From positions 2,232,001 to 2,296,000 of the forward strand of contig NZ_VFMJ01000001.1 of assembly GCF_006715005.1 (NCBI RefSeq): DNA of 64,000 nucleotides, written 5' to 3'. A program made the translations under genes and the position numbers. Positions 28,173 to 37,561 of this stretch are shown in pieces (positions within the stretch are counted from its first letter, which is position 1; every line of letters starts with the position of its first letter). The notes under the pieces are model-generated. The model was given only the letters and a program-made list of their open reading frames with translations. It did not search any database and was not told the origin of the DNA. The stretch is from Serratia marcescens. GTDB lineage: Bacteria; Pseudomonadota; Gammaproteobacteria; Enterobacterales; Enterobacteriaceae.

Positions 28173-29611
28173 ACACTGCCTTAGCTCAAGCCGACCATGC
28201 GGTCGAAGCCCTGCGCGCAGAGCGCCAAGACGAATACTACCCGCAGTTCCATCTCGCGCCGCCCGCCGGCTGGATCAACGATCCCAACGGCCTGATCTGT
28301 ATTGACGGCGTCTATCATGCCTTCTTCCAGCATCACCCCTATAGCGAGCACTGGGGCCCCATGCACTGGGGGCACGCGACCAGCCGCGATCTGATCCGCT
28401 GGCAGCACCAGCCTATCGCCCTGGCGCCCGATGCGCCCTATGACAAAGACGGTTGCTTTTCCGGCTGCGCCGTGGATGACAACGGCGTGCTGACGCTGAT
28501 TTATACCGGCCACGTGTGGCTGGGCGAGCCCGGCGACGACAGCCAGGTGCGGGAAGTGCAATGTCTGGCCACCAGCGAAGACGGCATACGCTTCGTCAAG
28601 CACGGACCGGTACTGGCCGCGCCGGACGGCATTCAGCATTTCCGCGATCCGAAAGTCTGGCGCGAGAACGGCGAATGGTGGCTGGTGGTCGGTGCCAAAG
28701 AAAACGGCCTGGGCCAGGTGCGCCTGTACCGTTCTGCAGACCTGCGCGCCTGGCGTTTCGACCGGGTGCTGGCCGGTGCGCAGGCGGCGCATCAAGGGTA
28801 TATGTGGGAATGCCCGGATTTCTTCCCGCTGGGGGAACAACACCTGTTGTTGTTCTCACCGCAGGGGCTGGCGGCACAGGGCTACCGCTACCGCAATCGC
28901 TTCCAGAGCGGCTATCTGCTCGGCCACTGGCGGCCTGACAGCGACTTTAGGGTGACCCAACCCTTCTGCGAACTGGATGCCGGCCACGATTTCTATGCGC
29001 CGCAGACCTTCACCGCCGCCGACGGCCGTCGGCTGCTGTTTGCCTGGATGGATATGTGGGAATCCCCAATGCCCAGCAAAGCGCACCGTTGGGCCGGTGC
29101 CCTCACCCTGCCGCGTGAGCTGACGCTGGCCGCCGACGGCAGCGTCCGCATGGACCCGGCGCGTGAACTGACGGCGCTGCGCCGAGAATCGCACACCTTT
29201 TTGGCACAGACGCTGACCAATCAGCATCTGCCGCTGGTGGACGACGTGCAGGAACTCACCCTGACGTTGAGACCGACCGACAACGACGCCGAGCGCTACG
29301 GGCTGGCCATCGGGAGTGCGGCGCGGCTGTTCGTCGACAATCAGGCGCACCGGCTGGTGCTGGAACGTTTTCATGAAAACCGCGCCCTGTGCACCTGCCG
29401 CAGCGTGCCGCTGCCAGAAGGTGACAGCCTGTCGCTGCGGATCTTCATTGACCGCTCATCGCTGGAGATCTTCGTCAATCAGGGGCAGGCCTGCCTGACC
29501 AGCCGAATTTATCCGACGGCGGGCGATCGCCGCCTCAGCCTGTTCGCCGAAGGCGGCCGGGCTCAGTTCGAGCCCATCACGGGATGGCAGTTGGCAAGCC
29601 TCTGGGGATAA
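28169..29611 (+). CDS. cscA: Sucrose hydrolase (GH32 invertase)
   Basis: 480 aa GH32 enzyme that splits imported sucrose to glucose and fructose. The three acidic catalytic motifs are WINDPNG (nucleophile Asp, near residue 38), FRDPKVW (stabiliser Asp) and WECPDFF (acid/base Glu). A beta-sandwich domain follows from about residue 340 (FIDRSSLEIFVNQG). No signal peptide, so it is cytoplasmic, consistent with uptake of free sucrose by CscB. Translationally coupled to cscB by ATGA overlap. Confidence 0.94.
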   Translation: MNTALAQADHAVEALRAERQDEYYPQFHLAPPAGWINDPNGLICIDGVYHAFFQHHPYSEHWGPMHWGHATSRDLIRWQHQPIALAPDAPYDKDGCFSGCAVDDNGVLTLIYTGHVWLGEPGDDSQVREVQCLATSEDGIRFVKHGPVLAAPDGIQHFRDPKVWRENGEWWLVVGAKENGLGQVRLYRSADLRAWRFDRVLAGAQAAHQGYMWECPDFFPLGEQHLLLFSPQGLAAQGYRYRNRFQSGYLLGHWRPDSDFRVTQPFCELDAGHDFYAPQTFTAADGRRLLFAWMDMWESPMPSKAHRWAGALTLPRELTLAADGSVRMDPARELTALRRESHTFLAQTLTNQHLPLVDDVQELTLTLRPTDNDAERYGLAIGSAARLFVDNQAHRLVLERFHENRALCTCRSVPLPEGDSLSLRIFIDRSSLEIFVNQGQACLTSRIYPTAGDRRLSLFAEGGRAQFEPITGWQLASLWG

Positions 29612-29620
29612 TGGGAATGA

Positions 29621-29650
29621 GCACCGGGCGCGCAACGACGCACCCGGTGC
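29621..29650. terminator. Hairpin between convergent cscA and cscR
   Basis: Arms GCACCGGG and CCCGGTGC with a 14-nt loop between the two converging genes. There is no T-run on either side; possibly a bidirectional weak terminator. Confidence 0.5.
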
Positions 29651-29652
29651 GC

Positions 29653-30654
29653 TTACAGCGAACCACGCTCCAACAGCGGGCACGGCACTTTCACCGTCTC
29701 ACGCTGCTCCCGCTGCTCAATCACATGCAGCGCCGCAAGGCGGCCCAGCTCGTAATGCGGCAGCTGCACCGTCGTCAATGCCGGCAGGAACAGTTCGCCG
29801 GTGCCGACCATATTGTCGTAACCCAGCACCGCCACCTGTTGCGGTATCCGCCATCCTTGCGCCAGCAATACCTGATACACCAGAAACGCTATCCGATCGT
29901 TCCCGCACACCACGACATCGCAATCGCGCCTTCCTGCAGAGAAATGCCGCTCCAGCAGCACGACGCAGTCGCGATAGCTTTGGTCGCCGCCGCTCAGATC
30001 GAGATGATACTGCCGCAGCTGTTCAACATCGCGCCCCGCTTCGCGCCAGGCGCGTTCCAGACCGCGACGGCGCAGGCCCGCCGCCAGCGTATCCGCCGGT
30101 AAATGAATGCACAGCGGCGCGCGATAGCCTTTGGCGATCAGCGCGCGCGTGGCGTCATACTGCCCTTGCTCGTCATCAGGAATGTAGCTGGCGATCGAAT
30201 GCGCCGGGCTGACGCAGTTGGCCAGCACCAGCTTTTTGTCCAACAGTTTGGCCGGCAATGTCACCTCACGCAGCCCCATCGTGGTGAAGATCACCCCATC
30301 CGGACGATGCGCCAGCAGCAGATCGACGGTCTGTTCGGCGTTGTCGTCGGCAAACAGGTTGACGACGAAGCTGTTCCAGCCTCGCTCGCGCGCGGTTTTC
30401 TCAATCGACAGGATCATTTCCACCGAGAATGGCGTCGTGGCGGTGTCCAGCGCCAGCACGCCGAGCGTCTGCACGCGATTTCCGTCACCGCGAATACGCC
30501 GCGCCGACAGATCCGGCACGTAACCCAACTGGTCGATAGCCTGTTTGACGCGGCGGTAGGTTTCCAGCCTCAGCTTGCCGGGTTCATTGATGGCGCGGGA
30601 CACCGTCATCAGCGAGACTCCGGCAAGTTTTGCGACGTCTTTCAGCGAAGCCAT
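29653..30654 (-). CDS. cscR: LacI-family sucrose repressor
   Basis: 333 aa repressor. An N-terminal LacI helix-turn-helix (DVAKLAGVSLMTVSRAIN, residues 5-22) and hinge are followed by a periplasmic-binding-protein-like effector domain. It is convergent with cscA and is expected to bind the two GTTAACGTTAAC palindromes ahead of cscB. The effector is probably fructose or a derivative formed by CscA (family inference). Confidence 0.88.
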   Translation of the reverse strand: MASLKDVAKLAGVSLMTVSRAINEPGKLRLETYRRVKQAIDQLGYVPDLSARRIRGDGNRVQTLGVLALDTATTPFSVEMILSIEKTARERGWNSFVVNLFADDNAEQTVDLLLAHRPDGVIFTTMGLREVTLPAKLLDKKLVLANCVSPAHSIASYIPDDEQGQYDATRALIAKGYRAPLCIHLPADTLAAGLRRRGLERAWREAGRDVEQLRQYHLDLSGGDQSYRDCVVLLERHFSAGRRDCDVVVCGNDRIAFLVYQVLLAQGWRIPQQVAVLGYDNMVGTGELFLPALTTVQLPHYELGRLAALHVIEQREQRETVKVPCPLLERGSL

Positions 30655-30726
30655 GCGCCCTTCTTTATGATGATTAATGGGAAAAAGTGAATAATCCCAT
30701 AACCGGGCGCAGGACTCTACTCTGCG

Positions 30727-31290
30727 TTAGCAGGCTGTGATGTTCGCCCACAGGAGAGCACCGTCGGCCGTCAGCGGCGCCACTTCACCACCCGCCGCCT
30801 GCGCCACCCACCAGACGCCCTCGCGCGCCCGCAGTTCGCCGCCCCCCGGCAGCGACCAGACCCCGCTCAGCACATACAGCACGCCCGCCTGGTTGGGTGA
30901 CAGGGTGACGGGCGCGGTACTGCGCCGCACCTCGGCCGCCTGCCGGCCGCGGCGCGTCATGATGTTGAAATCCTGACTGGCGCCGCCCAGCAGCGTCGCT
31001 TCCAGCGCCACGTCGCCGGAGAACGCGAACGGTTCCCCGACGCGATCCAATTGATGGTCGATATGCCCGGCGCTGAACAGCCGCACGCCATCGCCTTCCA
31101 GCAAAGTGATCGAGCGGTCGATACCCGCAAAGGCGGAAAACGGCCCGTCCTGCGCGATGGTGGCAATGCTGGCGCGCCAGTCAAAATCCTGCGCGCCCGG
31201 CGGCCAGCTGACGATTTCACGGGTTTCCCCACCGCCGTTGCGCCACGGGCTGACCGGCAGCGCGGCGAAGTTAAAACGGGTCAGGCTCAT
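30727..31290 (-). CDS. hutD: HutD family protein
   Basis: 187 aa cupin-like protein of the HutD family, found in histidine-utilisation clusters and proposed to limit or tune hut expression; no enzyme activity is established. Signatures are WRNGGGETREIVSWP and FSAFAGIDRSITLLEGDGVRL (partial quotes). The start is the ATG at 31290, one base overlapping the hutF stop (TAATG), so the two are coupled. The frame runs on upstream into hutF but that is a shadow. Confidence 0.92.
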   Translation of the reverse strand: MSLTRFNFAALPVSPWRNGGGETREIVSWPPGAQDFDWRASIATIAQDGPFSAFAGIDRSITLLEGDGVRLFSAGHIDHQLDRVGEPFAFSGDVALEATLLGGASQDFNIMTRRGRQAAEVRRSTAPVTLSPNQAGVLYVLSGVWSLPGGGELRAREGVWWVAQAAGGEVAPLTADGALLWANITAC

Positions 31291-32660
31291 TACGCCTCCT
31301 GCTGAAAGGTTTTCAGCACCTGCAGGAACTCGGCGCTGCTCTGCTGCTGCAGCGCGTGCCGCCCCTGCTCGATCACCTGCCGGCCGCCGACGAACACGTC
31401 GCGAATTTGCTCTTTGCCGCCGGCGAACAGCCAGCGGTTGAGGATCGAGGCGTCCGGCGCCGCCGCCAGATACGGGTCGCCGCCGTCCAGCACCAGCCAG
31501 TCGGCGCGATAGCCGCTCTGCAATCGGCCGATCGGCGCGCCGCACGCCTGCGCGCCGCCCTGCAGCGCCTGCAGGTACAGCACGTCGCCCACCGCCGACT
31601 GTTCCGGCGTCGTCAGGCGATTGCGACGCTGATCGCGCAGCCGCTGGCCGTATTCGAACCAGCGCAGCTCTTCCACCACGTTGAGCGAAACGTGGCTGTC
31701 GGAACCGATGCCCCAGCGCCCCTGCTGCTGCAGGTAAGCGTCGCCGGGGAAAATGCCGTCGCCGAGGTTGGCTTCGGTGGTCAGGCACAGGCCGGCCACC
31801 GCGCGGCTGCGCGCCAGCGCTTCCAGCTCATCGCGATCCAGGTGGGTGGCATGCACCAGGCACCAGCGCTGATCGACCGGCAGATGGTCATACAGCCAGG
31901 CCACCGGGCGCTGCCCGCTCCACGCCAGGCAGTCGTTCACCTCTTTTTGCTGCTCGGCGATATGAATATGCACCGGCAAAGTGCGATCCGACGCGGCCAA
32001 AATCTGCTGCATCTGGCCCAGCTCCACCGCACGCAGCGAATGGAAGCACAGCCCCTGATTCTGCAACGGACGATCCGCCAGCTGGCGGGCAATCACCTGC
32101 TGCTGGTGCAGATAGCTTTCGGTATCCTGGATAAAACGTTTCTGCCCCGGCTGCGCCGGTTGCGCGCCGAAACCGGCATAGCTGTACAGCACCGGCAGCA
32201 TCGTCATGCCGATGCCGGCCTGATGTGCGGCCTCACTGAGGCGGCCAGTCATTTCACCGCGATCGGCGTAAGGCTTACCGTCGGCGTCGTGATGCAGGTA
32301 GTGGAATTCGGCCACCTGGGTGTATCCGCCCTTGAGCATTTCGATATACAGTTGACGGGCGACCACTTCCACCTGCTCCGGCGTCAGGCGCTGCACCAGG
32401 CGGTACATCAGATCGCGCCAGGTCCAGAAGCTGTCCTGCGGATTGCCCGCCACTTCCGCCAGCCCGGCCATCGCGCGCTGGAAAGCGTGGGAGTGCAGGT
32501 TCGGCATGCCCGGCACCGCGTCGCCGTGCAGCCGGATGCAGCCTTGCGGTTCAGCGTCGGCGGTAACTTGAGTCAGATAACCTTGCGCATCGACGTCCAG
32601 CCGGACGTTATGCGCCCAGCCCTCTGGGAGCAAAGCGCGTGGGGCAAAATAAGCAGGCAT
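31290..32660 (-). CDS. hutF: Formimidoylglutamate deiminase
   Basis: 456 aa amidohydrolase that converts N-formimidoyl-glutamate to N-formyl-glutamate plus ammonia, the fourth step of the five-step histidine route. Metal-binding residues are visible in PNLHSHAFQR (near residue 56), the internal VHIHIAEQQKEV, VHATHLD and GSDSHVSLN. The start is the ATG at 32660; in-frame codons reach 32714. Its product is the substrate of HutG, encoded 2.3 kb away. Confidence 0.94.
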   Translation of the reverse strand: MPAYFAPRALLPEGWAHNVRLDVDAQGYLTQVTADAEPQGCIRLHGDAVPGMPNLHSHAFQRAMAGLAEVAGNPQDSFWTWRDLMYRLVQRLTPEQVEVVARQLYIEMLKGGYTQVAEFHYLHHDADGKPYADRGEMTGRLSEAAHQAGIGMTMLPVLYSYAGFGAQPAQPGQKRFIQDTESYLHQQQVIARQLADRPLQNQGLCFHSLRAVELGQMQQILAASDRTLPVHIHIAEQQKEVNDCLAWSGQRPVAWLYDHLPVDQRWCLVHATHLDRDELEALARSRAVAGLCLTTEANLGDGIFPGDAYLQQQGRWGIGSDSHVSLNVVEELRWFEYGQRLRDQRRNRLTTPEQSAVGDVLYLQALQGGAQACGAPIGRLQSGYRADWLVLDGGDPYLAAAPDASILNRWLFAGGKEQIRDVFVGGRQVIEQGRHALQQQSSAEFLQVLKTFQQEA

Positions 32661-32764
32661 GGCAGTATTCCACGGTTGATGTAACGGCGAATGAGGCGCG
32701 GCGATGGCGCGCATTCAGGAATTTTTGGCGGTCGCCGGCAAGTTTCTGGCGCGACGGCCACTAG

Positions 32765-32776
32765 TTGTATATACAT
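32765..32776. promoter_or_regulatory. Hut operator-like site (hutF side)
   Basis: TTGTATATACAT, eleven of twelve bases identical to the perfect palindrome upstream of hutI. It lies in the hutF-hutC intergenic region and is extended by a further overlapping TATACAT unit. Likely HutC binding site. Confidence 0.75.
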
Positions 32777-32840
32777 ATACATACGCCGACATCAACAGTA
32801 AACTGGTGTTATTATTTTTTTATTTGACGAGGTTAACGTC

Positions 32841-33596
32841 GTGGCTGAACAACAGACCGTGTTACAACTGGCGGCTGCAATGAGCGATGCCCCCGCCCCG
32901 ATCTACCAACGGGTCAAACAGGCGATCGTGAATCAAATTCGTGCGGGGCATTGGCAACCGCACCAGCGCGTGCCCTCCGAAAGTGAACTGGTGGCGGAAC
33001 TGGGCGTCAGCCGCATGACCATCAACCGCGCGCTGCGCGAGCTGACCAGCGAAGGTTTTTTGATCCGCATGCAGGGCGTCGGCACCTTCGTCGCCGAAGC
33101 CAAGGCGCATACCGCGCTGCTGGAAGTGCACAACATCGCCGATGAGATCGCCGCGCGCGGTCATCGCCACAGCAGCAAGATCCTCGAGCTGAAGGCCCGC
33201 CCGGCCAGCGAGGAAGAGGCGACGGCGCTGGGCATTCAACCCGGCCAACGGCTGTTCTACTCGCAGATCGTGCATTACGAAAATGACGTGCCGGTGCAGG
33301 TGGAAGACCGCTGCGTCAACCCGCTGGTGGCGCCGGATTACCTGAAGCAGGATTTCGACCGCGTCACGCCTTACACCTATCTGACGCAGGCCGCGCCGCT
33401 GACCGCCGGCGAACACATCGTCGAAGCGGTGATCCCCACCCGGCGCGAAAGCGAGCTGCTGCAGCTGGAAGACCACGAACCCGGCCTGCTGATCCACCGC
33501 CGCACCTGGTCCGGCAAAACCGTGGTGACCTCGGCCCGGCTGCTGTACCCCGGCAGCCGTTATCAACTGTTCGGCCGCTTCACCAGCGAAGTCTGA
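32841..33596 (+). CDS. hutC: HutC, GntR-family histidine-utilisation repressor
   Basis: 251 aa regulator. It has an N-terminal winged helix (VPSESELVAELGVSRMTINR, about residues 46-65) and a C-terminal UTRA effector domain (HRHSSKILELKARPASEEEA region onward; partial). Urocanate is the known inducer of HutC proteins. The GTG start at 32841 follows GAGGTTAAC. It is divergent from hutF-hutD and upstream of hutI-hutG; both flanks carry the TTGTATATACA motif. Confidence 0.94.
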   Translation: MAEQQTVLQLAAAMSDAPAPIYQRVKQAIVNQIRAGHWQPHQRVPSESELVAELGVSRMTINRALRELTSEGFLIRMQGVGTFVAEAKAHTALLEVHNIADEIAARGHRHSSKILELKARPASEEEATALGIQPGQRLFYSQIVHYENDVPVQVEDRCVNPLVAPDYLKQDFDRVTPYTYLTQAAPLTAGEHIVEAVIPTRRESELLQLEDHEPGLLIHRRTWSGKTVVTSARLLYPGSRYQLFGRFTSEV

Positions 33597-33706
33597 TCCC
33601 CGGCGGGCGCGCCCTGCGCCCGCATCTCCGCTGTCGATCACATCCTGATAACAAAATCTCTCCCGCCTCTTGTGACATCCCGGTGAATGCGTTAGGTTGT
33701 TTTTAA

Positions 33707-33718
33707 TTGTATATACAA
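33707..33718. promoter_or_regulatory. Hut operator (hutI side)
   Basis: Perfect 12-bp palindrome TTGTATATACAA located 35 bp before the hutI start. It matches the site on the hutF side and is the expected HutC target. Confidence 0.82.
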
Positions 33719-33753
33719 CCATGTGGGAGCTGCGGCTCCGGCGGAGGAAAGCA

Positions 33754-34977
33754 ATGACGTCTGAGATTCACTGTGACAGCCTGTGGCACGGCGCCGATAT
33801 CGTCACCATGCGCGACGGCAACTATCACACCCTGACCGACGGCGCGATCGCCGTGCGCGATGGCAAGATCGTCTGGATTGGCGAACATGCGGCGCTGCCT
33901 CCCGGCCTGATCGCGGACGAAACGGTGAAATTCAACGGCGGCATCATCACCCCCGGCTTTGTTGATTGCCACACGCACCTGGTGTTCGGCGGCAACCGCA
34001 GCGGCGAGTTCGAACAGCGCCTGAACGGCGTAAGCTACGCCGACATCGCCGCGCAGGGCGGCGGCATCATTTCCACCGTGAAAGCCACCCGCGAGGCCGA
34101 CGAAGCGCTGCTGCTGGAGCAGGCGCTGTTCCGCCTGCGGCCACTGCTGGCGGAAGGCGTCACCTGCGTGGAGATCAAATCCGGTTACGGCCTCAGCCCG
34201 GAGAGCGAACTGAAAATGCTGCGCGTGGCGCGCAAGTTGGGCGAGCTGCTGCCGGTCGAGGTGAAAACCACCTGTCTGGCGGCCCATGCGCTGCCGCCGG
34301 AATACGCCAACCGCGCCGACGACTACATCACTCTGGTCTGCGACACCATCATCCCGCAGGCGGCGGCCGCCGGCCTGGCGGATGCGGTTGACGCCTTCTG
34401 CGAGCATCTGGCGTTCTCACCGGCGCAGGTGGAGCGGGTCTTCGCCGCCGCCGAGGCCGCCGGTCTGCCGGTCAAACTGCACGCCGAGCAGCTCTCCGCC
34501 CTCGGCGGCAGCACGCTGGCGGCGCGCCATCACGCGCTCTCCGCCGACCATCTCGAATACGCCACCGAACAAGATGCCCGCGCCATGGGCGACGCCGGCA
34601 CCGTGGCGGTGCTGCTGCCCGGCGCCTACTACCTGCTGCGCGAAACCCAGTGCCCGCCGGTGGAGCTGTTCCGCAAGCACCACGTGGCGATGGCGATCGC
34701 CAGCGACGCCAACCCCGGCACCTCGCCGGCGCTGTCGCTGCGTCTGATGATCAACATGGCCTGCACGCTGTTCCGCCTGACGCCGGAAGAAGCGCTGGCG
34801 GGTGTCACCACCCACGCCGCCAAAGCGCTGGGGCTGCAACACAGCCACGGCACGCTGGAAACCGGCAAGGTGGCGGACTTTGTTCACTGGCCGCTGTCGC
34901 GGCCGGCGGAACTGGCTTATTGGTTGGGCGGCCAGCTGCCCTGTACGGTGATTTTCCGAGGAGAAGTACGTCAATGA
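33754..34977 (+). CDS. hutI: Imidazolonepropionase
   Basis: 407 aa zinc amidohydrolase that opens imidazolone-5-propionate to formimidoylglutamate, the third step of histidine breakdown. Visible motifs: [16 protein letters not shown] (metal histidines, near residues 68-83), [17 protein letters not shown], and [10 protein letters not shown] near the C-terminus. The ATG at 33754 has CGGAGGAAAG upstream; the open frame reaches back to 33697, across the operator. The stop overlaps the hutG start. Confidence 0.96.
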   Translation: MTSEIHCDSLWHGADIVTMRDGNYHTLTDGAIAVRDGKIVWIGEHAALPPGLIADETVKFNGGIITPGFVDCHTHLVFGGNRSGEFEQRLNGVSYADIAAQGGGIISTVKATREADEALLLEQALFRLRPLLAEGVTCVEIKSGYGLSPESELKMLRVARKLGELLPVEVKTTCLAAHALPPEYANRADDYITLVCDTIIPQAAAAGLADAVDAFCEHLAFSPAQVERVFAAAEAAGLPVKLHAEQLSALGGSTLAARHHALSADHLEYATEQDARAMGDAGTVAVLLPGAYYLLRETQCPPVELFRKHHVAMAIASDANPGTSPALSLRLMINMACTLFRLTPEEALAGVTTHAAKALGLQHSHGTLETGKVADFVHWPLSRPAELAYWLGGQLPCTVIFRGEVRQ

Positions 34978-35777
34978 CCATTCGCGATCCTTTTAGCTTC
35001 CAGACCGGCAGCCTGCCGCTGCTGATCAGCATCCCACACGCCGGCACGCAACTGACGCCGGCGGTCGAGGCCGGGCTGACCGACGATGCCCGCCCGCTGC
35101 CCGATACTGACTGGCACATTCCACAGCTGTACGACTTCGCCCGGGCGATGGGCGCCAGCGTACTGGTCGGCAACTATTCGCGCTTCGTCATCGATCTGAA
35201 TCGCCCGGCGGACGACAAGCCGCTGTACACCACCGCCACCACCGGCCTGTATCCCGACGTGCTGTTCGACGGCCGCCCAAGCTTCCTGCCGGGCAAAGCG
35301 CCGACGGACGCAGAACGCGCCGGTTATCTGCAGCAGATTTGGCAGCCTTATCATCAGCAGCTGCAGGACGAGCTGGCGCGCCTCAAGGCGCGGCACGGCT
35401 ATGCGCTGCTGTTCGACGCGCACTCCATCGCCTCGGTGATCCCGCGGCTGTTCGACGGCAAGCTGCCGGATCTCAACCTCGGCACCAACGGCGGTGAAAG
35501 CTGCGCCCAGGCGCTGAGCGATCGGCTGGTCGCCTGCTGCGAGCAGCAACAGCAGTACACCCACGTGCTGAACGGCCGCTTCAAGGGCGGTTACATCACC
35601 CGCGCCTACGGGCTGCCGCAGCAGCAACAGCATGCGATCCAGCTCGAACTGGCGCAGGTGAACTACATGTCCGAACAATATCCTTACGCGTTTGAACCGC
35701 AGCGCGCCGCCTCGCTGCAGCGCCTGCTCAAGCAGATGATTGAAGGCCTGTTGGACGGCGCCGCCAGACTCAACTGA
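34974..35777 (+). CDS. hutG: N-formylglutamate deformylase
   Basis: 267 aa enzyme that releases formate from N-formyl-glutamate to give glutamate, the last step of the pathway. Signatures: LISIPHAG near the N-terminus, FVIDLNRP and LFDAHSI. It begins four bases inside hutI (ATGA overlap). Together with HutF it defines the five-step route with ammonia and formate release. hutH and hutU are not in this window and must be elsewhere. Confidence 0.95.
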   Translation: MTIRDPFSFQTGSLPLLISIPHAGTQLTPAVEAGLTDDARPLPDTDWHIPQLYDFARAMGASVLVGNYSRFVIDLNRPADDKPLYTTATTGLYPDVLFDGRPSFLPGKAPTDAERAGYLQQIWQPYHQQLQDELARLKARHGYALLFDAHSIASVIPRLFDGKLPDLNLGTNGGESCAQALSDRLVACCEQQQQYTHVLNGRFKGGYITRAYGLPQQQQHAIQLELAQVNYMSEQYPYAFEPQRAASLQRLLKQMIEGLLDGAARLN

Positions 35778-35785
35778 TCCCCCCT

Positions 35786-35811
35786 ACAGGCGCCGCCGGG
35801 CGCCTGTTTCT
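35786..35811 (+). terminator. hutIG terminator
   Basis: Stem ACAGGCGCC and GGCGCCTGT with loop GCCG, followed by TTTC. Confidence 0.75.
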
Positions 35812-36022
35812 CCCCTTGCCTTTAGCCGTAACGTCAGCCGCAATCTGCGCGCTATATCAAAGTTTCGCGTGATTCCCCACTGACTGGTCTAAACAGCGCA
35901 CAAAACAGCGGCCGACGAAAAACGCACTGCGCCACAATCAGCCGAAAAGCCCGCGCTCATCGTCAGCGCCGGGCGGCGTGTGGCCGAGCTGGCCCGTTTC
36001 GAACCATCACTCTGGAGGCCCT

Positions 36023-37558
36023 ATGTCTGTAACACCGTTAAACTGGCGCGCTGCCGGCGCCCTCGCCGAACAATTGCTGGCAGGCTGGCAGCGGCGTGGC
36101 GAACCCGGCGGCGCCATTACCCTGTTTGACGCCGAACAACTCCGCGCCACCGCCAGCGCCGGCCTGGCCGACCTGGCGCAGAATACCCCCTTCACCGCCG
36201 ACAGCGTGGTGCGCTACGCCTCCGTGACCAAGCACATCTTCGCCGCGCTGGCGCTGAAGGCCACCGGCCGCGCCATTCGGCTCGATCAGCGCCTGGGCGA
36301 ACTGCTGCCCGCCCTGCAGCCTGCGCTGGCGGACGTCACCGTCGGCCAGGCGCTGGACATGACCGGCGGCCTGCCTGACGTGCGCGAGACGCTCGGCCTG
36401 CTCGGCATCTCGCTGCATGCCGTCAGCGAGGCGCAGCCGGTCATGCAGTTTGTCGAAGGGCTGGAAAGATTGAACTACGAAGCCGGCAGCGAGATCGCCT
36501 ACAGCAATACCGGCTATCGGCTGCTGGAGGCCGCGCTGCGCAGCAAAGGGTATGATTTCGACCAACTGGTGCAACAGCACATCGCCCGGCCGCTGCAGGT
36601 GCAGATGCAAGCACCGGAAAGCTGGTTCGACGTGGTGCCGGGGTTGGTGCCGGGTTACTGGCGTGCGCCGCAGGGCTGGCAACACGCCAGCGCAGGTCTG
36701 CACCTTTCCGCCTCCGGCAGCCTGACCGGCAGCCTCAACGCCCTCACCCGCTGGCTGCAAACGCTGCTGGCCGACGAGGGCCCGGGCCAGGGCGTGCTGA
36801 CGCAACTCGGCGCCCCGCGCCGCCTCAATCAGGGCCAGCTCAGCGCCTATGGCCTGGGGCTGGCGCAGACGCCGCTGGGCCGCCGCCGCTTGCTCGGCCA
36901 CGGCGGTTCCCACGCCGGTTACAAAACCTATTTCCTGCTGGCGCCCGATCGCCAGGTCGGCGTTGCGCTGGTGGCCAACCGCGAAGACTGTGACAGTTTC
37001 GGGATGGCTTTGCAGGTCATGGCGGCGCTGCTCGGCGAACCTTTGCCGCAGCGCAGCACGGCGATCCCCGACGGCCTTTACGCCACGCTGGCCGAGCCAC
37101 ACTGGCTGGAGGTCAAAGACGGCAACCTGGCCTATCTGGGCAGCGGTGAGCCGCTGTATCAGGGCGAGGACGGCTACGCGGTGTCGCTGTCCGCCCATAT
37201 GCCAATCAAATTGAAGTGGACCGGCGAAGCGGTCGAGGGCGAAGTCGGGCATGTGGCGCGCCGTTTTCTGCCGGTCACGGCCAACGGCGACTGCCTGAAG
37301 CATGTGCAGGGATTGTGGTATCACCCGCACTACCGCACCGCCTTTGAAATTCGCGGCGATCGGGTGCATATCGGCGTCGGCCCGGCGGCGCAGACCGGCA
37401 CACTCAGCCCGCTCGGCCAGGGCCGCATGCTGGTGGAGTGCCAGGACGGCCCGTGGTTAAAACGCTTTTGCCTCTATTTCCGCGGTTACAACGTGGATCT
37501 CATCGCCAACCGCAGCCGGATGCTGACCTTCCGCCGCAGCACCGTCGGCCGCGACTGA
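36023..37558 (+). CDS. Serine hydrolase of the beta-lactamase / D-aminopeptidase (S12) type
   Basis: 511 aa protein with the three penicillin-recognising motifs: SVTK (SxxK, near residue 62, in RYASVTKHIF), YSN (in AYSNTGY, near 159) and HGG (in GHGGSHAGY, near 293). A further C-terminal region of about 170 residues of beta character follows, as in D-aminopeptidases. No signal peptide is obvious. Function could be D-aminopeptidase or esterase; there is no evidence for antibiotic hydrolysis. The ATG at 36023 has GGAGG upstream. Confidence 0.8.
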   Translation: MSVTPLNWRAAGALAEQLLAGWQRRGEPGGAITLFDAEQLRATASAGLADLAQNTPFTADSVVRYASVTKHIFAALALKATGRAIRLDQRLGELLPALQPALADVTVGQALDMTGGLPDVRETLGLLGISLHAVSEAQPVMQFVEGLERLNYEAGSEIAYSNTGYRLLEAALRSKGYDFDQLVQQHIARPLQVQMQAPESWFDVVPGLVPGYWRAPQGWQHASAGLHLSASGSLTGSLNALTRWLQTLLADEGPGQGVLTQLGAPRRLNQGQLSAYGLGLAQTPLGRRRLLGHGGSHAGYKTYFLLAPDRQVGVALVANREDCDSFGMALQVMAALLGEPLPQRSTAIPDGLYATLAEPHWLEVKDGNLAYLGSGEPLYQGEDGYAVSLSAHMPIKLKWTGEAVEGEVGHVARRFLPVTANGDCLKHVQGLWYHPHYRTAFEIRGDRVHIGVGPAAQTGTLSPLGQGRMLVECQDGPWLKRFCLYFRGYNVDLIANRSRMLTFRRSTVGRD

Positions 37559-37561
37559 CGC

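Noticed and set aside
36023-37558. Class C beta-lactamase (AmpC)
   Set aside because: The SxxK, YxN and HxG motifs are of the broader serine hydrolase type. There is no signal peptide and a long extra C-terminal region, so AmpC is unlikely.
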